From Lates calcarifer (lineage: Eukaryota; Chordata; Actinopteri; Centropomidae): a stretch of 64,000 nt of DNA. The stretch covers positions 11,326,036 to 11,390,035 of the forward strand of contig NC_066843.1 of assembly GCF_001640805.2 (NCBI RefSeq). The letters are read 5' to 3'. Position 1 is the stretch's first letter, and the number at the start of each line of letters is the position of its first letter. The translations under genes and the position numbers were made by a program. Under the pieces are notes generated by a model. That model saw only the letters and a list, made by a program, of their open reading frames with translations, had not been told where the DNA came from and did no database searches. This document shows, one piece after another, positions 1-12,589 of the stretch.

Positions 1-3000
1 ACATACTAGACATGCTTATTTATGAAGTAAATGATGATTAAGATGATTTCAGACATTGAATCCCAGCTAGATTAAAATGAAATAATTCCAGCTGATCTCA
101 GAGCCACGGCTTTAATGTCACTCTGTGGTTAGAACCTAACTGAAGCTTCAAACAGTCATATCATATTATGTTTGCTCAAAATCACAGATGGTATTTTCAT
201 CATAAAAATGAACACAAGAATCATTTCAGCCTCCGAGAACAGTCTTTTACTCTTTTCTTGACCGGTGAACAGCTAAGCCTTCAAGAGCAGAGAGAGAGAG
301 GGAGAGAAAAAGAAAGAAATAAAGGAGGGATGTCTGGGTAACTTCAATAGCCTCTCTGTGTCCATCTAATATGGAGGGCTAGCATGCTGGGAGTTGGCCC
401 TTTCCATTCAGACAGACCCCAAACTCATAAAGACCTCTTCTATGGCCCCCAACCTGAAACCCACCCACCAAAGCCCTCACTGGTATAGGCCCCTTCCATG
501 GGAACTTGCAATCTGCAACGTAATCCCACTTTGGCCCCTGGAGAAGCCTTTCCAAACAAACCATGTGAGTCCTAATACCCAGGGCTTCACAAGTGGCTCC
601 TGGCTAGGCCTGAGCTCCACCACCACCAACAACTTGGCCCTCCTTCTTCTTTTTTTCTCATTCTCTCGCTTTTCTTCTTTCCACAGACAGACGACAAAAG
701 AAAGGGATCTCCTTCTAATTGCTTCGAAGATTGAAAAGCCGAGAGGGGTGGTGGGCGGCAACAGGGGGAAATGAGACGGAGGCTCTGGAGGCAGCGGGGG
801 ACTGTCAGTCTGGCTTTGCCCGCCCTGGGTGTGTGGTAGCTGGGATAAAGGAGCTGGCAGGGCAGCCTCTGCTGCAGAGCTGGGCTGAGTGGATCAGAGT
901 GGAGGCGGGCGACTCCCAGGGCCCAGCTTTACAACTCTGGCCAAACTGAGGACTATGAGAATGTGGAGGAGCTGAAGCAACTCTGCTGGAGGCCCTCTTC
1001 ACACATGGGAAAGGACGTCTGGTCTTCACAACTGGGATTCAGAAGCCATAGGCTCCTGAGAACAGTGTGTCCAAGCCAAGAGGGAGTATCTGACAGAGAG
1101 AGGGCAGAAACATAGTGTATTGGTAGCCGTCCAAACCTTCTGCCCCGTATGAACAGTCCAGCCACTGTTGATCAGCGCGGTGGTTGATGATGGAGTGTGT
1201 GAACACACAGTTGGGGTGGTCCGTGACCTTTGGATCTGTTGCTATGACATGCAGAGCCGCTAATAACAACTTCTCTCACACACACACAGACACACACCTT
1301 GACCTCAGCAGAAAGCATTGCCACAATTCCATGCCTCTTTCTTTCATTTTGCCATCACCCAGCAGCAGCTCCTTTGAAGCTTGGCAGAGCAGTTTTGCTC
1401 AGCTGTCTGTCAGCTGTGAAGCATTGATGGGACGAAAAAAAAAGAAAAGAAAGTTGCATTTCTTCATGATGAAAATCTGGGTAACATTAGAAAGAACTGC
1501 TTCAGCATTAGCCAAAAACCGGATCATTAAGACACAAGTCCACACAAAATAAAAAAAAATTTTGAGGAGAAAAATAACATAATTTTGTTAAGGTCAGAGC
1601 ACCTCACAACGTCATGTTTAAGTTCAAAGACTGAATACAAAAAGGACTGCCTCTTCTGTATGTGGAGAGACATGAAATCCAAAAGGATTTTGGCCTTACA
1701 AGCTCCAGAAAGTTCCCTCAGTCTCCCCTCCGTGACCTCCTTTCATCCCTCCATCCCTCCGCCTTTCTTCTTTTTAATACAAATCAGCCACTCAATGCCA
1801 TGCACATGTTTTAGTGTTATTTGAACTCTGGCAGAGAACTTCAAACAGCTTTCAAAGTGAGCAGAGTTTTTTCCTCTCTTGCTCTATGTCTCTTTCTCTT
1901 TTTTTGAAAGAACACAGCCGTGCTTCCAAGTACACCTGATCAGAAGGTCGAGAGATGGGGATTATGATATGCAAATGAGGCTTTGTTATCAGCGTTGACA
2001 TTCGTTATAAAGCCGAGGAGAGGAGAGGTAACATGAAAAGGTGGCAACTCGCCCCCCTCTACCCTTTTTAGCATACCCTCCTCTCTCAAACACATTGGCC
2101 TACCTAAGCCCTGATTTATTTAATTTTTTCATTTAGATCAAAAGGTTACACACAACAAAGAAAGGCCTGTGTGGAAAAGAGAAAGCACCTTGTTCACACT
2201 TCTGTGTACTTTTACACAGTCGAGACTATTGATTGGTCAACTGCCCCTAAGGTGTGTGCACATCTGTACGTGTGTGTATGTATCTGGGAGAGCGCTGATA
2301 CACACAAAAAGGGGACGATGTCTGAATTCAACCATGTCCTGATGAGGTTGTCGTCTCTTATGCTGTTTAGGCAGAGCGGAGGACTTTGCAGTTACCAAAC
2401 GCACTGTAGAAAGCCTTTCATGTCTCTCCCCTGCTGTGACAGGATAAGGACGAGGACACACACACATACACTCGCACGCACACACACATTTACGCGGAGA
2501 GATTGTGCCTTCCTCCTTTCATATACACACAGAAACATGCATATGGTTGCCCCCCTGTTCAATCTGCATATGCTTCAGTTCAAAGGAATCCAAGTGAGGT
2601 GGCGGTCTGTGCTACTTTTCCAGCTATTAGCCTCACCCACCATCTGCAGTGATGTAGTGAGGAGTGGGTTTTATGAACTTCATAAAGGGATGGTTATTAG
2701 AGCATCAGAGTGGAGATGGGCTGTCTGGCCTTTGAGTTTAGCAGCAGGAGTCCTGAGTGCTTTGATGTGAATCATACGGTTAAATAACTTTTGAGAGGTA
2801 GAGGGAGCTACTGAAACCTTACAAAGGACGAAGCCCCCGTTATATAAGTGATGATTGAACCTTTTATTTTCTTTTTCTTTATCTCTGTGTTTCCTTTCTT
2901 CTATTTTACACCTCGAGTTACACATCAGCCATTACATATCCATCATGAGGTTCACTCCACTCACATTACAGACAATAAGCAACATGCTGCCTTCATCACA

Positions 3001-4240
3001 CTGCAGACCAATTGTCTTTTCTTTTCCTTTCTTTTTAGAGTATTTATGAGTATTACTCATAAAGATTTAATCAAACCATCACTCTCATCTTGTTCATGAA
3101 GGAAACACATAACACAGCAGCGGAAAAGACTGTCACAAGGGCCATTTAGTAGCTGTTCTGGACAGTTTGATCATATCACACGATCTTCATCGGCAGGCGG
3201 AATTTGACCTGTTGTTTCGATTGTAAATGTTCAGATTTTAATTGTTTTTCTGAGCATTTTAAGGACTTAAAAGCCAAAGTTCAAAGGTCATTCAGCTGTC
3301 TAACATGCTGCCTATATGATGCATGGTTCAGCCTAATTTGATCTTTGAGAGCACACAGGGAGCCTTTTTAACTTTGGGATCAAGACACCATCAATGATCG
3401 ACAGTATCCCAGGTTCAAGTCTGATCAGGAGCCTCTGCTGCATCTCCGTCTCCTTCATGTCCTGTTATTTCTCCTCTGTAATAAATGTTAAAAATACCAG
3501 AGGTAAGTGCAGACAGCAGTGAGTTTCAGCACAAAATCAATGTTTCTTTTCACTGGTGCATAAAGCAGAAGCCCCATGAGGCTAGGGTTATTTTTGATGG
3601 GATCATGGCTTTTTCACAAGGTGAAACCAGTGTCCACTGTGGGAGTGGGTCTTTGTTCACAGTAGGGACAGTGGTGGGAAGATGGTGACCATCAAGAGAG
3701 CATCCTGCTTACATCCTAAAGCATCAGTGGGTGATCACAACCGGGTCAGATACAGACAACAGACTGTGAAAGCAGATCCAGAGGTTCCTTTTGAACCGTC
3801 AGGAAAATAACTGTAGGAAAAAACACAGTCTTTATACCCCCTCTCCCTCTCAGTGATTCATAAAATAACCTTAAAAACAATCAAATGGTATGAAGTGCTT
3901 AGTTTAAGTATGTACTCACTGTAGCCTGTAGGTGGTGCCACTAACCCATGTACAAGTTATCACGTCCTCCCCAACATGACCAGGATTTTCCTTCTGCCTC
4001 CAGTGTGTGATGGAGAGGACCATGAGCTCTCTTTACAAATAAAATAATATAAAATAAAAATCAGACAGATAACGGTTTTGAATCAGTTTAAATCATTCAT
4101 CCAGATCATCAACAAACAGCTTCAAACTGAACAACTGTCTTTAATGTGTCTAACAGAGCTAATTATTCATGAATGGAATTATTTTTGTTACAAGTATTTG
4201 GACCAATTCATCCATGTAAAAAATAAATAAATAAAATAAA
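1..4240. other. Intergenic DNA upstream of TEX2, no gene seen
   Basis: I find no supported exon here on either strand. The open frames are short or low in complexity, and none resembles a protein family I know. The stretch holds short CA/TG runs (about 1275-1297 and 2456-2490), pyrimidine-rich tracts, and a perfect octamer ATGCAAAT at 1969-1976 followed by a GATA-type TTATCA. From about 4210 an A-rich tract of AAATA repeats leads into the repeat insertions. It could hold enhancers of TEX2 or of a gene to the left, but nothing in the sequence proves it. Confidence 0.6.
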
Positions 4241-4244
4241 AATA

Positions 4245-4376
4245 AAAACTCCATTACAAGTAAAATCCACCCTACTTAAGTATACAGAAGTCAGCACACT
4301 ATCAAAAAGCCCCTTTGACTGATTTATTATTACACTGTACATGAGATTGTTGATGCACCAATATGTAAGCAGTAGG
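4245..4376. repeat. Fragment of a teleost dispersed repeat (CTCCATTACAAGTAAAA type)
   Basis: The start (CTCCATTACAAGTAAAA, then CCTACTTAAGTA) and the right part (TTGATGCACCAATATGTAAGCAG) match a short repeat I recall as very common in teleost genomes. The copy stops abruptly where the hAT-type element begins, which suggests a nested insertion. Recognition is from memory of the family, not from a search. Confidence 0.5.
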
Positions 4377-4681
4377 TCCCTCCAAAGGGTCACAAGATAA
4401 ATCTGAGAGGTCATCATCAGATCAACAATGGGATAGGAAAGCCCGACAATACAAACCTTACACAAATTTGTACTTATTTTTTGGACTTTCTTCTTCTTCT
4501 TTTTGAAATATTGGATAACTTGATCTCTTTGAACCCCAAACAGTTATTTAAATGAAACCATCTGGGATTTTTAAAGCAGAAATGTGTCTTTGTTTGAACC
4601 CATAGACATCTGAAATGCTGCAAGGAGCCCAAACCTGCTTTTTTATAAGGAGTCACGTGACAAAAAGTTTGGGAACAACTG
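4377..4681. mobile_element. Degraded non-autonomous hAT-type element
   Basis: The left part (CCAAAGGGTCACAAGATAAA, then CTGAGAGGTCATCATCAGAT) and the right terminus (GTTTGGGAACAACTG, the reverse complement of a CAGTTGTTCCCAAAC end) fit the widespread fish hAT-derived repeat with CAGTGGTTCYCAACC termini. The left terminus is missing or eroded. It has no coding capacity. A related copy lies at 29861-30154. Confidence 0.6.
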
Positions 4682-5006
4682 AGGGAAAAAGTAAGTTCCC
4701 GATTTTAAGATTATTATTTAGCAAACTTTTGGTCAACATTTAGGCCTAGCTGGTGCTGAAGCATCTTAGTCCACTAGATGGATCCCTACACCATCCGGAT
4801 GTGAACTCTGCTCTCACGTTGCTGCTTTGAATCATCTCAGGCGTATCGATCAACAACTGCGGATCGATGACAAGTCGTAATCTATAAATCATATTTTACA
4901 GGCGACGCCAGGTGAAAAGAGGAAGTGACTGAACGGACAGACACCTCTAAACTCGCGGTGGGGACCGACTCACGTGGACACTTTCCGCTGACGTAATCAC
5001 CTCGGC

Positions 5007-5020
5007 CCAGTAGGTGGCAG
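5007..5020 (+). promoter_or_regulatory. CTCF core motif, forward orientation
   Basis: The bases match the 14-position CTCF core consensus CCASYAGRKGGCRS at every position. The site lies at the TEX2 promoter, about 100 bases before the first candidate splice donor. Binding is inferred from the motif only. Confidence 0.55.
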
Positions 5021-5117
5021 CCTGTCCAAGCAAATGTAATCAGATTAAACGAGCCGGAATTCGGAAGGATGTACCGGTGGCTGGAAGCACTGAGCACTTG
5101 GTGGATCTGATCCAGGG
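5020..5117 (+). other. TEX2: Candidate TEX2 non-coding first exon A (start not determined)
   Basis: A strong donor (CCAGGG then GTAAGT) follows position 5117 inside the CpG-rich promoter. The 5' boundary cannot be read from the sequence; the start given is nominal. It may be an alternative to the exon ending at 5790. Confidence 0.35.
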
Positions 5118-5714
5118 GTAAGTTGTGTCTGCAGTTTCTAGTTTTATCACAGACACGGCGTTAGCCTGGGAGACAACATTTTCATGACTGAGCTTTTGTG
5201 TTTTCACCTGCTGATCATTTGCTGCTCAGCTGTAGCCCTTATTAAAGAGAGACAGGCTTGTTAATGCCGTGTGTGGAGGGGAATCCGCGTCTTATAGGCG
5301 CGCTGCAACGCCGTGACGCATTTCACACTCTCCTGCTGCAACACAATAAAATATGAATCGCCAGCTTGCCGACGATGGGACGCTTCCTTGGCTGCAAAAA
5401 TGGTGAGGAAGGGGGGTGTGGCGCTGTAACCATCACCCATTCACCAAAACAATACACGCCCAGATCTCGTGCATTTGTGGCGTAAAAAGTCGGAGCCGGG
5501 GTTGAGGTAGTGGTGGTGGTGGGTGTGAGAAGCGGGTGGTGGTGGTGGTAAGGTTTTGATCACTGTGGCGCTGTCTGCCTAGATCCCTCTCGCTGGGGTG
5601 CACAGGCCATCTAGCCAGGCAGCCAGGCAGCCAGCCCCCTCGGCCGCCCCGCCGCGCTCCGTCCCTCCGCAGGGTCCGGGCTGCAGATAAAAAGCGCTCC
5701 ACGCAGGGGGATCC

Positions 5715-5790
5715 TCATCACAGTACGCAGATTCAAAGCCTGGATGTAAGAGCGAAGCAGTGGCCTGCGGATGAAGATGCGATAACTACG
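5715..5790 (+). other. TEX2: Candidate TEX2 non-coding first exon B (start estimated)
   Basis: A consensus donor (CTACG then GTAAGA) follows 5790. A TATA-like GATAAAAAG at 5686-5694 would place a start near 5715-5720. No long open frame crosses it, so it would be 5' UTR. Confidence 0.4.
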
Positions 5791-6739
5791 GTAAGATTAA
5801 AGGTGCGTTTGGTTTTTACCTTGTGTGTGTGTATTTGCTTTCAGTATCAGCTGTTTGGTACCATGGATGTATTACACCCCGGCTTACACAGACATAAACC
5901 AGCGCAGAGCCAAAGCCAAGATGGACAAAGGGGCGGGTGGAGATATAAGAGCCGTGGCTTTAAATATATTTTGGACTAAAGGCTGTTACTCGTGCACACA
6001 GAGAGGAAAAGCATCAGCAGAAACGTCCCCTTCCTTTTACAGCACCCACATTAAATAAAGCTGTCAGGATGCTACAGTGAAGCTCAGTGTACTGTGGTGT
6101 ACTTCCTTGTTAAAGCACATTTCTGTGGCTGTTTTAAATTAATAAGAAGCCTCACTGTGTCTATTACAGCTGAGTGGACTGATGTTGTAGATAATCCACA
6201 GCTGCCATGTGAAAGGAGTTTATTCTAGGAAGTGGTTCTCTGTCTAGGTGGGCGGCTGATGCATCCGTAGAGCAACTGTGGCTCACTATCCCCGTAGCCT
6301 GCTGTGAACTGTACAGGTCCACATAGACAGCTCCCCTCTCCCTCTTGGTTCCACCTCTTAGTAGCAGGCCATAGCATCACAGTCACACAGGACCTCAGCC
6401 ACTTATACTTTCATCTCTGTGTCTTTTAGTTGAGCAAAATCCCTTCTTTATCCCATGGATGGCTCACCCTGGGCCTGTATGACATTGCTTATCAGTTGGT
6501 TTCTGCCCAGTGTCCTCATGTGAACTGGTTTGTTAGGGAGATGAAGGCTGTCTTATTGTATGCGTAGATGAGGAAATATCTTTACAAAGTGGTTAGATAC
6601 ACGTTCCCTAGGACCGTCGTGTCCGACCATATGTCATCACTAAAACCTGAAGTTGCTTTGAAAACATCAAGCTCCACCCAAAACTCGCAAGTTGACAATG
6701 TTTGCATCATGTTCATTTAACATATTCAGGCAAGAAACT

Positions 6740-6985
6740 AACAATTAATTTCATTACTGATTAATCTGTCCACTATTTTCTCAATAAACTGTCTGTAAAA
6801 TTGTAAAATGGTGAATAATGCTCAATATGATTTTCAATAATGACAGTCAAAAATTCATATTCACTTCACTGTCATGTATGAGAAGCAGAAGCATGTTTGG
6901 CAAGAAAAATGTCCAAAATGATTAGTTGATTATCAACGTGATGTCAGCTGATTTTCTGTCCATCAGCCACTGACAGTAAATGACA
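6740..6985. repeat. Diverged teleost ATTAATC-rich dispersed repeat
   Basis: The phrases TTACTGATTAATCTGTCCAC, TTTTCTCAATAAACTG and ATGATTAGTTGATTATCAAC fit the ubiquitous teleost repeat built on GATTAATCG motifs. Further copies lie at about 12590-12917, 16985-17215 and 33292-33650. This copy is the most degraded and its limits are approximate. Confidence 0.4.
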
Positions 6986-7084
6986 TTTGTCTTGACTTAA
7001 ACATGACAGTTGCGCAAGATGTGTCGAGTGCCCATGAGACGTTTTAATGTTATTTCAAATTTATGTCTGCCTCTGTTTTCCCAG

Positions 7085-7173
7085 GCAAGTTAGGACCATG
7101 ATCCATGGCTGTGCTGTGTGTGTCAGTGCAGGTTGTGTTGCAGGAGGAGATTGAATGCCTCTAAAATCTCAAG
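7085..7173 (+). other. TEX2: Candidate TEX2 5' UTR exon (89 nt)
   Basis: An acceptor (CTCTGTTTTCCCAG) precedes 7085 and a strong donor (CTCAAG then GTAAGA) follows 7173. It contains a short upstream ORF starting ATGATCCATGGC and ending in TGA inside the exon. It has no coding similarity that I recognise. A non-coding exon between promoter and first coding exon is normal for TEX2, but joining to 19542 is inferred. Confidence 0.45.
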
Positions 7174-7208
7174 GTAAGACTTCTCCTCTCCTCTTCTGAC
7201 CTTGTATA

Positions 7209-7210
<2 letters not shown>

Positions 7211-7240
<30 letters not shown>
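7211..7240. repeat. (TG)15 microsatellite
   Basis: Uninterrupted TG dinucleotides, 38 bases downstream of the candidate 5' UTR exon donor. Confidence 0.9.
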
Positions 7241-7242
<2 letters not shown>

Positions 7243-7714
7243 AGTGGGTGGTGCTGGAATTGATCCATGGCCTTGAATGGCTGCACCCCGCCTCACTTTC
7301 CCCTCTTCTTAATTGTGCCTCCTTTTCATCTGGACTTCTCTCGCTCAGTCTCAGACCTCACTCGCATCTTTAACATCATTACACGAGGACGTGGCTCTGT
7401 CTCAATACAAAGGTGTATGTTTGTACACATTTTAATATGTACACTATATTATTATACCAACACCTGTGTCCTACACCTCGGTGTGTTTGTAGATGAAGGG
7501 TGGGGGGGTGTGTGTCAGCGAGTCCAAAGGGAATACTCTTTCTTAAGCTTAATTAGACAAATTGCAGTGAGGCTAAAAGCAAACAGTGGCAGCTGAACCA
7601 TCTGAATAAGGCATTGTTGGTGGATAAAAAGGGGCTTGATGGCACATTCTCTGTTACAAGGTCTTTATTCTGTAACCCTGGAGAGCCAAAAAATACAATA
7701 TGAACATCAGCGTG

Positions 7715-7716
<2 letters not shown>

Positions 7717-7753
<37 letters not shown>

Positions 7754-7769
7754 TATGTGTATGTGTGAA
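7717..7769. repeat. (TG)n microsatellite, imperfect at its right end
   Basis: About 15 TG units, then GTGTGTATGTGTATGTGTG variants. Apparent open frames on both strands here are repeat translations. Confidence 0.85.
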
Positions 7770-8054
7770 GCTGAAAAAATAGATGTGGTTGGATGTGTCT
7801 ATGTTTATACCATGCAGCTATGTTTATACGTGTGTGCACTGCAGGCTGTGAACATTCAGGTTGAACTGTGGTTCACATTTTGTTCAAAGTTAAAATTAAT
7901 GCAGCTTGAGGGTGTCTGGCGAGCCGTCTCTGAGTCAGCAGTCGACCCTAATGTTCCCTCTCTGTGGTCTGAACCACTGGGTCAGTGTGTGTGTGTGTGT
8001 CTTTGCTGTGTTAACCCCTTGTGGATCCACGCGGTGCTAGCCAAGGACACAACA

Positions 8055-8055
8055 G

Positions 8056-8090
<35 letters not shown>

Positions 8091-8101
8091 TTGTATGTGC
8101 A

Positions 8102-8151
<50 letters not shown>
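8055..8151. repeat. Compound (TATATG)n-(TG)n microsatellite
   Basis: About five TATATG units lead through TTTGTATGTGCATGCG into about 24 TG units. Confidence 0.9.
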
Positions 8152-9523
8152 GTTGCACTGCTCAAACTCCCAGAACCAGTTTGGGTTTTACAGCTTTGAA
8201 GTGACAACATTGAGAAAGGCTGAGTGATGCTGTTTACAGTAGCTTCGCCCCTACAACCAGCACCTCTATTTTGCTTTTGTTAAGAGAAAAAAAGCCACAG
8301 TATAATCATGGGTTTATATATTTGGACCAGACAAGATGAGGAAAGCCACAGCAGGAGATAGGGAAATTAAGTATACAAGTTTGCATAATTATGGTGAAAA
8401 TCTTTTTAGTGTTGTGTGCAAGAGGAAGTAACCCTTGTGTCTCAGCACATTTCACGTTCTTCTAATAGTATTTACCATGGGTATTCATCCTACTCAAATA
8501 GGATGTATTCCAGCACAAAGCTGTGCCAAATAAAACAATTGATTTCTAAATTAAGGGGCGAATTCTGGGGGAGTAAATGAAATGAAATTAATTAGACCAC
8601 GTAGAGAATAGGATATACAGAGTGTGTTATTCCTGCTTGACTCGAGCAGAATTTCGAGAAGTGAAGTCTTGCTTGCATGTTTCCGCCGATTGTCGTTAAC
8701 CCTCAACTTCTCCTTACAAATGTCAACATTAGTTTGTAAATACTGTTGTGCCATGTTCTATTGTGCTTTGCCTCGCAGCACCATCACTTTTATTTTCTGT
8801 TTTTCTTCAATGGACGGGAGTTGAAGGTGCAAATGATTCTAATGTTTAATTGTTTGAATATTGAAACCAGATTATTACGTGATAAGATGATGGGAAGTGC
8901 CACAGGCGTTGGTTTGTTGTCTTTTAAGTGCTCTGACTGGACTGGAGGCACAGTATTAACATAAGTATATAGACACAAACTTTAAACCTCTGGTCTGGGA
9001 TCATTTTTATGATGTGGATTCTTAGTTACAGTTAAGGGAAATCTTAATCTTGCAACATACAGTGATATCTCAGTCAATAGTGTGGCAATAACTTTGTGAC
9101 AGCAGTTTGGGAAATGCCCTCTTATGTTTTCATATAGCAATGCCCCCATTTACAAGGTGAGAAGATGGTGGTTTGGTGGCAATATTCAGGTGTCCAATTG
9201 TATATGGCCATGTACAGTCCTGGTGAAGAACATGCCACAGTAAAGATGAACATGATACTGACTTTAAGTGCCACAGGAAATGCAGTTTTACTTGTGATAG
9301 ATTGGTGTGCAAGATAATTCACGCACAACACAGTTTTGACATGGAAGGACACACACACACACACATGCATAAATCCATTCACACATGTCCTGCACATATG
9401 AACCATATCCCTCACTCACTGCTCACTATTTAAATGCAAACGCCAGCAGACCAGCCATCGGCTCCTGTCACTGTGACGGGCAGCCACAAGTGTCACAACT
9501 AATGGCTTCTGACGCTGCCATGG

Positions 9524-9563
<40 letters not shown>

Positions 9564-9588
9564 GTGTGTGTGTGTGTGTGTGTGTGCT
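9524..9588. repeat. Interrupted (TG)n microsatellite
   Basis: TG units broken twice by GGTGTG, which suggests past slippage or duplication of the interruption. Confidence 0.85.
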
Positions 9589-11343
9589 TATATACACCCA
9601 GTGACCAGCTATTCACCAGGATATGAATTTAATAAAAGCACACTGACAAAGCACACACTCAGCTCCACAGCTGAGCTATCCTATCAGCAGTGATTCACTG
9701 CAGCTGGAGAAAGAAGTCACTCTGCAGAAGATACACCTGTTTGTGCCTGCACTGAAGAGAGAGGGTGATGGGTGGTGCTTTCCTCTTATTGCAGCCATCT
9801 CACCAAACAGGAAGTTAACATCGGAGAGAAAGGAGGAAGTCTTTGTTGACTAGATCACACACAGAGATTTGACCTACACACAGAATACACACTTGGTATG
9901 CACATACTGTGCTCAGCATGAAAGCCTGTTATGTGCATGAGGTGAATGTGGAGCAATTTAAGTGTAGTAGATACACACTTTCACTTGCTGACCAATAAGG
10001 ATATGTCTAGTTACAGTCTATATTTCCCTCGTTGTCAATAAATCCAATTGACCGTACTAAAGAGTATTGTCTATGTAGCCAAAACCCCCTCCTGTTACTC
10101 CTTTGTGCTGTAGAGATCCGTTGTTAGGTAAAAAACTATTAAAATCACATCACTGAGCTGCATCATTGCACTGGGTGACATGATCTTTCATCACAATCAA
10201 CATGGGATGGTTATAGTTTACTTTTATTCTGTACCACATACCCCGTCCTGCTGCTGTAAATACTCACTAGCATCAAATGTGTATTAATCCACAGTCCTCC
10301 AACAAAAGCACATTTTACTCATGTTTGAGTAGCATTACCACCTACACTGTTCATGTACAACATACACATAACTGTTTAACTTTCAAGACTTTCTTGTATT
10401 ACGGGGCGATCACTTGTGAGATTCTTCATGTACAGCCTTATCTCAAACCACATAAGATGCTACTATCTTATAACTGATTCACTGGTGTCATACTTAAGAT
10501 GGAGAAAATTAGCTTTTCTGCTGGCAGTTCATGAAAGTATTGCAGGCTCTCACTTAACCACCAGCTCTGTACTCTATGTGATCACAGACGCAGAAAGTTA
10601 AATATAGCGAAGATGACACGTCTCCACATGCGGAACCCCTGTTGGAAACCCACCCTTTGTTATATCATGTAACCAATATGCTAATTCTGCTCAGTCTCTG
10701 CGCTGATGCCTCTATTGTGTGGCTCATCACTGTCAAAAAATGGGGAAAAAAAAAAATAAGTGGATCAGATATTTTGAGCTGCTTTGGGTGTCCTAGAATC
10801 TTCTGATGATGCTGGTCTTGCAGGCAGTGGGAGTCTAGCAGGATGTGCTCAGGGTAAATACGGTGCACAAACAGCAATGTAAACATAATTTACAGAGTTT
10901 GCCCTGAAGGCTTGCTGCAACTTTACACAGTCATCCATGAATACTAATTTCAAATATTTCAAATTTTGTTTTTCTCTTCTCTGACTAGCCACAGGTTATT
11001 ATCTCCCTCTTTTTATGGCTTTTGATGACTAATCAGCCATACCCTTCACTCCCACAGTTCTGCAAAACATCACCGCTAAAAGTAATATGGGCCACTTATT
11101 CATAGTGGACACACAGGATAAAAGCAGAGCATTTTCTGATATTAATCTTCTGTCTGAAAAAACACTCACAGAGGATGTTTTGTCTTTCTCTGTCTCTGTC
11201 TCTGCCCCCCCCCACTCCATCACTCCATTCATCATGTAATTGGGTGGATTATGACTAATACCAAACCCTCCGGCTGTTTGCAGGCTGTCAAGCAGTTTTT
11301 TACGCAGATTATAAATGTATTTATCTTATAATATATTTGGTTC

Positions 11344-11346
<3 letters not shown>

Positions 11347-11378
<32 letters not shown>
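11347..11378. repeat. (TG)16 microsatellite
   Basis: Uninterrupted TG units inside TEX2 intron 1. Confidence 0.85.
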
Positions 11379-11381
<3 letters not shown>

Positions 11382-11754
11382 TGTTTGGTAAGGACTGTGC
11401 ATTCAACCACCTTTTGATCTCTAAACTGTCAAATCGGGTTAGGCGGCACCAGACAGTAAAGCATTAAACCCGTGTGGCGCTTGCTTGAGCAAATCATCAG
11501 CTTGTAATGATGAAACAGAGCGATTTTTTAAAAATCTCGACACTCAGAGAAGATTGGAGTCAAGAGCTGAAGTCAGGAGAAAAGTGTATTGATGTTGACA
11601 GCCATAATTAAAGGTTATTAATTGATCAGGCGCTCTTTCATCTTGGAGAAGGTGTTCCCGTTTTCAACTAAATGATGTATAAACATACACTTTCTTGCTC
11701 TCTGAGGCCTCTTCATTCTTTTTTTTCTTTTTTTTTGTGCTTTGGTTCAGCCCC

Positions 11755-11799
11755 CACACATCCCACACACACACACACACACACACACACCCACACCCA
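11755..11799. repeat. (CA)n microsatellite
   Basis: CA units with a short CATCC interruption near the left end and CCACACCCAC at the right end. Confidence 0.8.
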
Positions 11800-12589
11800 C
11801 TGAAAACCCTTCAGTGAAGATGTTGTGTTAACAAACACTTCACACACTCCTAGGAGACCAAGGTTATATGGTGAGTGAGGAGCTGCCTTGCCAAACAAAA
11901 GGACGCTGGGATAAGTGCAGAGCAAGATGAAAGCTTCACTGTTGGCATGGCAACCACCCGATCATCTGCATGGCGAGGTTTGATGTTTGACGTGTTGACG
12001 GTGGTTTCTGGGTTAGAGAGAGACAGAGAGAGAGAGAGAGGTGAAGAAAACCGGTTTGATCCAGCACAGCTGCGTGAGTGCTCTTCATCTCCCTGGCTGT
12101 TGTTTTATTGTTGTTTTCTTCTCTCGTCCTATTCTTTAAGAGAGGGCTGCTGCATGATTCAGAGCAGCGAGACTCACCATCCAGCCGCTGCTGTGTGTTT
12201 TCCGTTGATGCTGCTGGAGCTCATTGTACTGTCCTCCAGCAGGACTGTGTTGGGCCCTGTGAACGGTTTGTGTGTTTGTGTGGAGGGTTTGGGTGCATGT
12301 GTGCTGCTGTTATGCAATATACTGGACTAAGAGGCATATTGACACATCACACACTAATATTGAGTGTCAGCCAGTCAGTGTTGCTCATTGTCAATATGAT
12401 GGAGGTACCCTTCTGGAAGAGCTCCATCAAAACAGTCTGTTAAACCTGCTCTGAAACTATAGCTTCTCTGCCATTTTCCTTTTTTAATTTGACAGTTTTA
12501 TTGCCTTTTAATATGAATTATATCTTATAAAACAACAGTTTTTGAGTTGTGTGACATAATATAACACATTATGGAGGAGAAATCACACA

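Larger units (their letters stand above)
4880..5800 (+). promoter_or_regulatory. TEX2: CpG-rich promoter region of TEX2
   Basis: CpG dinucleotides are much denser here than in the flanks. Inside are an E-box CACGTG (4971-4976), a CRE/ATF-like TGACGTAA (4989-4996), a perfect CTCF core (5007-5020), a GGT-rich tract (about 5508-5551), an 8-base tandem CCAGGCAG repeat (about 5611-5636) and a TATA-like GATAAAAAG (5686-5694) followed about 95 bases later by a good splice donor. No other gene starts between here and the TEX2 coding exons, and the strand of the donors fits. The link to TEX2 is inference from position. Confidence 0.6.

Noticed and set aside
2171..2770. 199-codon open frame in the upstream intergenic DNA
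   Set aside because: It is built on CA/TG repeat stretches with many Cys and His residues, and has no domain, splice context or neighbouring exon.
7722..8204. 160-codon open frame
   Set aside because: It is mainly a translation of TG and TATATG microsatellites.
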